34,459 bases of DNA from an uncultured Bacilli bacterium (GTDB lineage: Bacteria > Bacillota_I > Bacilli_A > RF39 > UBA660): contig CAKOQV010000006.1 in the NCBI GenBank assembly GCA_934101345.1, forward strand, positions 1 through 34,459. Direction: 5' to 3'. Below, one piece after another: positions 1-6,232 of this stretch. Both the position numbers and the translations under genes were made by a program. Below the pieces are notes generated by a model. The model was not told the DNA's origin. It saw nothing but the letters and a program-made list of their open reading frames with translations, and did no database searches. How positions within the stretch are numbered: the first letter of the stretch is position 1; every line of letters starts with the position of its first letter.

Positions 1-74
1 TGACCTGTATGGAATTCGAATCCATGAATGTTGCCTTGAGAGGGCAATGTGTTAAGCCACTTCACCAACAGGCC
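1..74 (-). tRNA. tRNA-Glu (anticodon CTC)
   Basis: The reverse complement folds as a full cloverleaf. The 7-bp acceptor stem starts GGCCTGT and closes with ACAGGTC, the anticodon stem is TTGCC/GGCAA, and the T-arm carries GTTCGAAT-like sequence (ATTCGAAT). The seven-base anticodon loop CTCTCAA gives anticodon CTC, which reads GAG. The first pair is G1-C72, as expected for tRNA-Glu. The window begins at the discriminator base, so a CCA end cannot be seen. It lies next to the glutamyl-tRNA synthetase gene. Confidence 0.93.
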
Positions 75-152
75 ATTAATAACACCTTTTTTCAAAGGAC
101 ATTATTATTTTATCATAATTTATTTTTATTTACAACGATTTTTTGTTAATTC

Positions 153-1034
153 TTAATCTATATTTATAAGTTCATAATTGCTATTACCAAAATCTATTGA
201 GGTTGATGCATCAATTATATGATTACCTTGTCTTGATTCTATTCTTTCTATTAGATGGTCTTTTCCTTTATCACTACTATTATAGACTAAATCTAAACAG
301 GCTTTATCGATAGCTACTGGATCAGTACTAGATAGAATACCGATATCTTTCATGCAAGGATCTTCTGCTTTAGCACAGCAATCACAATCTACACTCATAT
401 TTTTCATTACATTAATATAAGCAATATTTCCTTTGAATTTATTATGAACTGCTGAAGCAGCATCCGCCATTGACTCGATGAACTTTTCTTGACTTGGAAT
501 ATTGTTCCGTAAATCATTTATATTGGTTGTTTTACCTGCGGTATGGATATAGGCTTTACCACTACTTGAAGCAAAACCTATTGATAATTGTTTAAGTGCC
601 CCACCAAAGCCTCCTATTGGATGGCCTTTGAAGTGCGATAACACTAAGATACTGTCATAATTATTTATATGCTCTCCAACATAATCTTTTTTGATTATTT
701 TACCATTTGGTATATCTAAAGTTGTATCTCCTTCACTATCCATAATATCTACTTTATAATATTTATCCCATTCATGTTCTTTCATTAATTTTTTATGCTT
801 TTCAGTAGTATTTCTTGCTCCATCATAGGCTGTATTACACTCTATTACTGTACCTCCTACTTTATCTATTAATTTTTTCATGAAGTCTGGTCTTAGATAA
901 TTTTGATTACCTTTTTCTCCTGAATGTAATTTTACTCCGGCATTTCCCTTTAATTCTATACCTAGTGCTTCATATATTTTTAATAATGATTCACTAGTTA
1001 TTTCTTTTGTAAAATATACTTTACTTTTATTCAT
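153..1034 (-). CDS. DUF362 domain-containing protein
   Basis: A 293-residue protein that I place in the DUF362 family (iron-sulfur-linked proteins of unknown reaction) from its layout: an N-terminal half ending in SHFKGHPIGGFGGALKQLSIG and a cysteine cluster CDCCAKAEDPC near residue 217, followed by SSTDPVAIDKACLDLV. Many DUF362 proteins carry a C-terminal ferredoxin domain with two four-cysteine motifs. This one ends soon after the DUF362 core, so it is a short single-domain version. The ATG is preceded by a strong AAAGGAG and by a good promoter at 1063-1092, so it is probably a single-gene transcript. There is no signal peptide or membrane segment. The substrate is unknown; a role in metal or redox chemistry is inference from the family only. 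Confidence 0.82.
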   Translation of the reverse strand: MNKSKVYFTKEITSESLLKIYEALGIELKGNAGVKLHSGEKGNQNYLRPDFMKKLIDKVGGTVIECNTAYDGARNTTEKHKKLMKEHEWDKYYKVDIMDSEGDTTLDIPNGKIIKKDYVGEHINNYDSILVLSHFKGHPIGGFGGALKQLSIGFASSSGKAYIHTAGKTTNINDLRNNIPSQEKFIESMADAASAVHNKFKGNIAYINVMKNMSVDCDCCAKAEDPCMKDIGILSSTDPVAIDKACLDLVYNSSDKGKDHLIERIESRQGNHIIDASTSIDFGNSNYELINID

Positions 1035-1062
1035 GTTATTAATCTCCTTTATCTATATTTAG

Positions 1063-1092
1063 ATTATAACATATTAATAAATATTTATACAA
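1063..1092 (-). promoter_or_regulatory. Promoter of the DUF362 gene
   Basis: On the minus strand TTGTAT (1087-1092) is followed after 18 bases by TATAAT (1063-1068), about 30 bases before the ATG at 1034. It fits a housekeeping sigma-A promoter. Confidence 0.6.
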
Positions 1093-1105
1093 GTTTTTTA
1101 TATTT

Positions 1106-1129
1106 GAAAAATAAATAGACTATTTATTC
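1106..1129 (-). terminator. Possible terminator at the gltX stop codon
   Basis: Complementary arms AATAAATAG (1110-1118) and CTATTTATT (1120-1128) overlap the gltX stop codon. On the minus strand they are followed by TTTTTC. The stem is all A/T at its base and the loop is tight, so the call is weak. Confidence 0.4.
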
Positions 1130-2769
1130 AATAATCTATTTATTCTTTCTTCTATTTTATCTTTTCCTAATAATTTCATTATTTCATATAAATCAGGAGT
1201 CATACTTTTACTAGTTAATGCTACCCTTAGCACTGTAGAAATATCCGCTACTGATCCTTTGTACTTATCTGGATTTTCTTTATATTCTTTCATATTACTA
1301 CAATATCCTAAACTATCAGTTAATAGTTTGATATTATTAAACCATGCTTCTTTATCAGAAACATTATAATATTTATCCATATATGTGTTTAATATAGTAC
1401 TTATTTCTTCTTTATCTGTAATTCTACCCCATTCATAATTACTTGGATTATATAATTCATCATACATATAGAATATTTGATTTTTTACCTCGCTAAAACT
1501 AGCATAGTCTTTTCTTGGTTTTTTTTGTTCTCTTTCGATATTTAATATATTTTTTGTATATTCTTCATATTTTGTAATTAATTCATAAAAGTCTTTGTCA
1601 TATTCTTTAGACCATTTAGATAATTCATTATATACCTCATCTTTAGTCATTTTACTAATATAATTTCTAGATATATTATTTAATTTTTCTAAATCATATA
1701 ATGCTCCTGATGGAGACATCTTTTTAGGTGAGAAAGTGAAATCTAAGAAAGTTTTATCTGGATTAGCATTATGCCATTCTTCATAATTAGAGTTAGCTAT
1801 AGTCATTAATGATTCTATTACTGCAATAGCGGGATAACCTTTTTCACTATAGAAACTCATTGAAGCTTCAGGATCTTTTCTCTTACTTATTTTTCTTTTA
1901 GTTTCTCCGTCTTGTTTTAGTATTAATGGAATATGTATATATTTTGGAGCTTTATAACCAAATGATTTAAATAATTCAATGTGTAATGGTACAGAAGATA
2001 ACCATTCTTCTCCTCTTACTACATGAGTAGTATGCATCAAATGGTCGTCTACTAGATGGGCAAAATGATATGTTGGCAATAAGTTATCTGATTTCATGAT
2101 TACAACATCTTGATCATTTTCTGGAAATTCGATTCTTCCCTTTACTAGGTCCTCAAAAACAAATCTTTTATCTGGATCACCCATAGACTTAAATCTTATG
2201 ACATATGGCTCGCCATTCTTTATTTTTTCGATTGCAGTTTCAATATTTATATTTCTACATCTAGCAAATCTTCCATAATATCCAGTTCGCATCTTCTTTT
2301 CTTCTTGATTTTTTCTTAAGTCTTCTAGTTCTTCTTTGGTACAGAAACATGGATAAGCTCTTCCCATTTCTATTAATTTTTTGATATAGGCATGATATAT
2401 TTCTTTTCTTTCGCTTTGAATATATGGTCCATAATTACCTACTATTTCACCTTTATATTCATATTCGTCTGGAATCATACCATACTTATACAAGGTTTCC
2501 ATAATTTTATCAACAGCATCTGATACTTCTCTTGCTTTATCAGTATCTTCATTTCTTAGAAAGAAAATACCATTACTACTCTTAGCTATACTATAGTCTA
2601 CTAGAGCACTCATAAAGTTACCAATATGCATATATCCTGTTGGACTAGGAGCAAATCTTGTTACTTTTTCTCCTTCTTTTAATTCTCTTTCTGGGTATAG
2701 ACTCTCATAGTAATCTACATCATGTTCTAGATTAGGAAATATTAAATCTGCTAAATCTTTATTTGTCAT
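1120..2769 (-). CDS. gltX: Glutamate--tRNA ligase (GluRS)
   Basis: This class I synthetase attaches glutamate to tRNA-Glu, and in bacteria without GlnRS also to tRNA-Gln. The 549-residue protein shows the HIGH-type signature PSPTGYMHIG at 41-50 and the KMSKS-type loop KISKRKD at 293-299. Between them are RNEDTDKAR (72-80) and VRGEEWLSS (251-259), both typical of GluRS. A CxC pair (CFC, 141-143) sits in the zinc-site region. It is longer than the common length near 485, mostly in the anticodon-binding half. The ATG has AAAGGA about nine bases upstream. Genes for tRNA-Glu(CTC) and tRNA-Gln(CTG) lie on either side within about 1 kb. No T-box fits in the 100-base upstream gap. Whether it is discriminating or non-discriminating cannot be read by eye. 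Confidence 0.96.
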   Translation of the reverse strand: MTNKDLADLIFPNLEHDVDYYESLYPERELKEGEKVTRFAPSPTGYMHIGNFMSALVDYSIAKSSNGIFFLRNEDTDKAREVSDAVDKIMETLYKYGMIPDEYEYKGEIVGNYGPYIQSERKEIYHAYIKKLIEMGRAYPCFCTKEELEDLRKNQEEKKMRTGYYGRFARCRNINIETAIEKIKNGEPYVIRFKSMGDPDKRFVFEDLVKGRIEFPENDQDVVIMKSDNLLPTYHFAHLVDDHLMHTTHVVRGEEWLSSVPLHIELFKSFGYKAPKYIHIPLILKQDGETKRKISKRKDPEASMSFYSEKGYPAIAVIESLMTIANSNYEEWHNANPDKTFLDFTFSPKKMSPSGALYDLEKLNNISRNYISKMTKDEVYNELSKWSKEYDKDFYELITKYEEYTKNILNIEREQKKPRKDYASFSEVKNQIFYMYDELYNPSNYEWGRITDKEEISTILNTYMDKYYNVSDKEAWFNNIKLLTDSLGYCSNMKEYKENPDKYKGSVADISTVLRVALTSKSMTPDLYEIMKLLGKDKIEERINRLLNK

Positions 2770-2809
2770 ATTATCACGTCCTTTAATTATTTTATTAAAT
2801 TATTACATA

Positions 2810-2824
2810 GGTATACATTATACC
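2810..2824. promoter_or_regulatory. Palindrome between gltX and the YjcZ-like gene
   Basis: GGTATA and TATACC, separated by CAT, form a perfect 6+6 palindrome in the divergent gap. Read on the minus strand it contains TATAAT and may overlap a gltX -10 box. It could be an operator or simply overlapping promoter elements. Confidence 0.3.
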
Positions 2825-2872
2825 CATTTCTTCTCTAGATAAATATAATATCTATGAAAGGAGAATGGTATT

Positions 2873-3016
2873 ATGTACGGATATGGATATCCAGGTTATG
2901 GTTACGGTTATAACAATAGTGGATACTGGATAATTATAGTTGTTCTAATTATATTCTTTGTTTTATTCTGGGGTAATGGTTCTTGCGGATGTAGAAGAAA
3001 TAATTGCTGCAACTAA
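2873..3016 (+). CDS. YjcZ-like small Gly/Tyr-rich membrane peptide
   Basis: A 47-residue peptide that begins MYGYGYPGYGYGY, continues with one hydrophobic segment at about residues 19-33, and ends in a short cysteine-rich tail (CGCRRNNCCN). A Gly/Tyr-rich head followed by one membrane helix is the pattern of the YjcZ group, small proteins made in sporulating Bacilli. The cysteine-rich tail is unusual for that group. AAAGGAG lies nine bases before the ATG, and an intrinsic terminator follows the stop codon directly, so this is a complete single-gene unit. It is the only protein gene I can support on the plus strand. A spore-coat or spore-membrane location is inference. Confidence 0.75.
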   Translation: MYGYGYPGYGYGYNNSGYWIIIVVLIIFFVLFWGNGSCGCRRNNCCN

Positions 3017-3027
3017 TATTTAAATAA

Positions 3028-3053
3028 AGCCCTTTAATCAAGGGCTATTTTTT
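3028..3053 (+). terminator. Terminator of the YjcZ-like gene
   Basis: AGCCCTT (3028-3034) pairs with AAGGGCT (3040-3046) around a 5-base loop, followed by ATTTTTT. Confidence 0.85.
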
Positions 3054-3056
3054 ATA

Positions 3057-3131
3057 TGGTTGCCCCGGTTAGATTCGAACTAACGAATGCCAGAGTCAGA
3101 GTCTGGTGCCTTACCGCTTGGCTACGGGGCA
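3057..3131 (-). tRNA. tRNA-Gln (anticodon CTG)
   Basis: The reverse complement gives a complete cloverleaf with acceptor TGCCCCG/CGGGGCA and anticodon stem CCAGA/TCTGG. The loop CTCTGAC contains anticodon CTG, which reads CAG. CCA is encoded at 3057-3059. The first pair is U1-A72, the weak pair that GatCAB amidotransferases use to recognise tRNA-Gln; this is known from the literature and not tested here. Confidence 0.93.
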
Positions 3132-3261
3132 GTAACAACAATATAATTATAGCATTAACTAGTTAGTTATTCAAGTATATTTTTTATTAAAATTTTAAAT
3201 ATTTAGTTATATAATTGTAATTTTGATATTTTAATATATAAATTATATAGCATAAATGTTT

Positions 3262-3316
3262 AACAATAGAGACACTAAGGCTCTATTGTTCCTCTTAAGA
3301 CTACAGGCTTAAGAGG
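3262..3316 (-). repeat. Tandem-hairpin element, copy A
   Basis: Two adjacent perfect hairpins. Arms CCTCTTAAG/CTTAAGAGG (3291-3299 and 3308-3316) and AACAATAGAG/CTCTATTGTT (3262-3271 and 3281-3290). Read on the minus strand, the loops are CCTGTAGT and CCTTAGTGT, each closed by AG/CT. The element follows the leuS terminator. Copies B, C and D share the plan (see 25896, 28440, 8573). Confidence 0.8.
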
Positions 3317-3319
3317 CAT

Positions 3320-3348
3320 AAAAAAAGATAATCAAATTAATGATTACC
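3320..3348 (-). terminator. Terminator of the leuS transcript
   Basis: On the minus strand, GGTAATCA (3341-3348, overlapping the leuS stop codon) pairs with TGATTATC (3327-3334) with one G-U pair, followed by seven T. Confidence 0.75.
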
Positions 3349-5734
3349 TTATTACTATATTAACTATTCTACCTGGTATGGTTATTATTTTTACTATTTC
3401 TTTATTTTCTAACCATTTCTTAATTATTTCACTATTTAAAGCTTCTTTTTCTAAATCTTCTTTAGAAATATCTTTAGATACTTTAACGGTATCTCTTACT
3501 TTACCATTGACTTGAATAGCTATTTCGGTAGTATCTTCCGTAGTCTTAGATTCATCATAAGTAGGCCATGGTTCATAAGTTATGGTATTATTATGTCCTA
3601 ACATACTCCATAGTTCTTCTCCTAGATGTGGACATAATGGACTAAGTATTTTAACAAAACCTTCAGCATATTCAGTAGGTAAATATCCTTCTTTATATAC
3701 AGCATTGATAAAAATCATCATTTGACTAATTGCCGTATTAAAGTTAAGTGTTTCATAGTCATTAGTTACTTTTTTTATAGTTTGATGATATATCTTTTCA
3801 AGATTTTTATTTTCTTTATCAAGGACTTTGTTTTCTTCAAATAATCTATATATTCTGTCTAGGAATTTCTTTGAAGCATCTATACCAGCATTACTCCATG
3901 GTTTATCTGCTTCAAGAGGTCCCATAAACATTTCATATAATCTTAGAGCATCTGCTCCATGAGATACTACTATATCGGATGGATTTACAACATACTCTGG
4001 ATATCTCTTACCCATCTTGATATTGTTTTCTCCTAGTATCATACCTTGGTGAACTAGTTTCTTGAATGGTTCTGGTACTGGTGATATGCCTTTATCATAT
4101 AGGTAATTACACCACATTCTAGAGTATAGTAAGTGACCAACAGCGTGTTCTGGTCCTCCAACATATAAATCTACGGGCATCCAGTGTTTTAATAGTTCTG
4201 GACTAGCTATTTCGTTATCGTTATGTGGATCGATATATCTTAAGTAATACCAAGAAGAACCTGCGGCTCCTGGCATAGTGGAAGTTTCTCTCTTACCTTT
4301 CATACCATCTATTACTACATTTTTCCACTTGGTAGCATTTTCTAATGGAGCCATACCATTCTTACCTTTATAGTCATCCATTATTGGAAGAGTAAGTGGT
4401 AACTCTTCATCTGGTACTAATTTGATAGTACCGTCTTCCATATGAATTACTGGTACTGGCTCACCCCAATATCTTTGACGAGCAAATATCCATTCTCTTA
4501 TTTTATAGTTAACTTTCTTAGTACCTAATTTATTTTCTTCAAGATATTCTATCATCTTTTTGATAGAGTCTTCTTTATTTAAACCATTTAAGAACCCGCT
4601 ATTGATGTGAAGCCCATCTCCTGTGTAAGCCTCTTTAGTGATATCGCCGCCTTCAATTACTGGTATGATATCTAGATTAAATTTCTTAGCAAATTCATAG
4701 TCTCTTTCATCGTGAGCAGGTACTGCCATAATAGCGCCATTAGCATAACTTGCTAGAACATAATCACTTATCCAGATAGGTATCTTTTTGTTATTTACTG
4801 GATTAATAGCATAAGCTCCAGTGAATACACCTGTTTTTTCTTTGCTAGCATTTGTTCTTTCTAGTTCTGACTTAGAGGCTGATAACTTGATATAATCCTC
4901 TACTACATCTTTATATTCAGGAGTTGTTATTTCTTTTACTAGGCTATGTTCAGGGGCAAGCACGCAGTAGGTAGCACCAAACAAGGTATCACATCTTGTA
5001 GTGAATACTGTGAATTTTTTAGTGGTACCATCTACTTTGAAAGTGATATTAGCACCATAACTCTTACCTATCCAGTTTCTTTGGATTTCTTTAGTGGATT
5101 CTGGCCAATCTAAATTATCTAGGTTATTTAGAAGTCTATCGGCAAATTTTGGTATATCCATAGACCACTGTTTCATATTCTTTCGAACTACTGGATAGCC
5201 TCCTCTTTCACTTTTACCGTCTATTACTTCATCGTTAGATAGTACTGTTCCTAATTCTTCACACCAGTTAACGGGCATATCAATATATTTAGCATAGCCA
5301 TCCATATATAGTCTTTTAAATATCCACTGGGTCCATTTGTAATAAGATGGATCAGCCGTTGATATTTCTCTATCCCAATCATAAGAGAAACCTAATTCTT
5401 TTAATTGTTTTTTGAATACTTTAATATTTGCCTCTGTAAAACCACTTGGATGGTTTCCTGTTTTAACGGCATATTGTTCTGCGGGTAGGCCAAAGGCATC
5501 CCAACCCATTGGATGTAAAACATTATAGCCTTGCATTCTCTTCATTCTTGCTACTATGTCAGTGGCAGTATATCCTTCGGGATGGCCAACATGAAGGCCT
5601 ACTCCTGATGGATATGGAAACATATCTAGAGCATAATATTTTGGTTTGCTAAAGTCTCTTATATCGGTCTTAAATGTTTTATTTTCTTCCCAATAATCTT
5701 GCCATTTTTTTTCTGTCTTTCTAAAATTATACAT
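3344..5734 (-). CDS. leuS: Leucine--tRNA ligase (LeuRS)
   Basis: A 796-residue class I synthetase that charges tRNA-Leu. HIGH motif HVGH is at 48-51 and PYPSGVGLHVGHPEGYTATD is the typical N-terminal block. The CP1 editing domain shows TTRCDTLFGAT (245-255) and HDERD (341-345). The KMSKS loop reads KMGKR at 573-577, with glycine replacing the first serine. The reading frame is open 15 codons further upstream, but I take ATG 5734: GAGGT lies about eight bases before it and the protein then starts with the usual MYNFRKTEKKW. It overlaps the stop of the upstream membrane-protein gene by eight bases, which suggests coupled translation. No T-box is present: the promoter lies just ahead of that upstream gene. 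Confidence 0.96.
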   Translation of the reverse strand: MYNFRKTEKKWQDYWEENKTFKTDIRDFSKPKYYALDMFPYPSGVGLHVGHPEGYTATDIVARMKRMQGYNVLHPMGWDAFGLPAEQYAVKTGNHPSGFTEANIKVFKKQLKELGFSYDWDREISTADPSYYKWTQWIFKRLYMDGYAKYIDMPVNWCEELGTVLSNDEVIDGKSERGGYPVVRKNMKQWSMDIPKFADRLLNNLDNLDWPESTKEIQRNWIGKSYGANITFKVDGTTKKFTVFTTRCDTLFGATYCVLAPEHSLVKEITTPEYKDVVEDYIKLSASKSELERTNASKEKTGVFTGAYAINPVNNKKIPIWISDYVLASYANGAIMAVPAHDERDYEFAKKFNLDIIPVIEGGDITKEAYTGDGLHINSGFLNGLNKEDSIKKMIEYLEENKLGTKKVNYKIREWIFARQRYWGEPVPVIHMEDGTIKLVPDEELPLTLPIMDDYKGKNGMAPLENATKWKNVVIDGMKGKRETSTMPGAAGSSWYYLRYIDPHNDNEIASPELLKHWMPVDLYVGGPEHAVGHLLYSRMWCNYLYDKGISPVPEPFKKLVHQGMILGENNIKMGKRYPEYVVNPSDIVVSHGADALRLYEMFMGPLEADKPWSNAGIDASKKFLDRIYRLFEENKVLDKENKNLEKIYHQTIKKVTNDYETLNFNTAISQMMIFINAVYKEGYLPTEYAEGFVKILSPLCPHLGEELWSMLGHNNTITYEPWPTYDESKTTEDTTEIAIQVNGKVRDTVKVSKDISKEDLEKEALNSEIIKKWLENKEIVKIITIPGRIVNIVIR

Positions 5735-6179
5735 TTTTGTTACCTCTTTTCTTTGATGTATTAGTCTTTTTTGAGACATTTTTATCTTTAGAAGTATCTT
5801 TTACTTTAATAGTCTTAGTACTTACCATACCATGTTTTTGATAATATCTACCAAGTAGACCATATAGAATAATTATAAGTAATATTATTATAAATATACC
5901 TACGATTAATTGCCACATCCATTTATCTAATAATTTGGATATTACTATATATGTTGTATCTATGATGAGAGTATTAATAAAGGCAGTAGCATAGATAAAT
6001 TTCTTATAGTTTATTTTACTTTGATCTAATCGATAGAGACTAACTAAGTAATAGAATTCTACGGGTACTTTATTTGGATTATATTTAGTTTTTTTTCTTA
6101 CGAAGATTAACCAATATAATATAAATACTCCAATATATACAATTAAAAATTCTAATAATATTTTTAGGATATCTTTCAT
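5727..6179 (-). CDS. Membrane protein of unknown function upstream of leuS
   Basis: A 150-residue integral membrane protein with hydrophobic segments at about 7-26, 62-82 and 88-110. A lysine/serine/threonine-rich tail of about 35 residues (after residue 115) is probably cytosolic. A loop with KVPVEFYYLVSLYRLD lies between the first two segments. I recognise no named domain. The promoter at 6204-6232 and a strong AAGGAGG close to the ATG make it the first gene of a transcript with leuS, and its last codons overlap the LeuRS start. Its co-transcription with a synthetase does not by itself indicate a translation role. Confidence 0.75.
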   Translation of the reverse strand: MKDILKILLEFLIVYIGVFILYWLIFVRKKTKYNPNKVPVEFYYLVSLYRLDQSKINYKKFIYATAFINTLIIDTTYIVISKLLDKWMWQLIVGIFIIILLIIILYGLLGRYYQKHGMVSTKTIKVKDTSKDKNVSKKTNTSKKRGNKNV

Positions 6180-6203
6180 AAATGCCTCCTTGTATATCTA
6201 TGT

Positions 6204-6232
6204 ATTATACTATGATTTTTCTATATATTCAA
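6204..6232 (-). promoter_or_regulatory. Promoter of the membrane protein-leuS operon
   Basis: On the minus strand TTGAAT (6227-6232), 17 bases, then TATAAT (6204-6209). It overlaps the end of the GH31 gene. The expected leader is only about 20 bases, which leaves no room for a T-box. Confidence 0.7.

Noticed and set aside
3250..3320. Tandem repeats considered as a CRISPR array
   Set aside because: There are only two dissimilar hairpins per locus, no regular repeats or spacers, and no cas genes.
5735..5779. N-terminal 15-residue extension of LeuRS
   Set aside because: It overlaps the upstream gene, lacks a binding site and is not part of the conserved LeuRS start.
5735..6209. T-box ahead of leuS
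   Set aside because: The gap before the operon's first gene is about 30 bases, with a promoter inside it; no T-box core or specifier stem is present.
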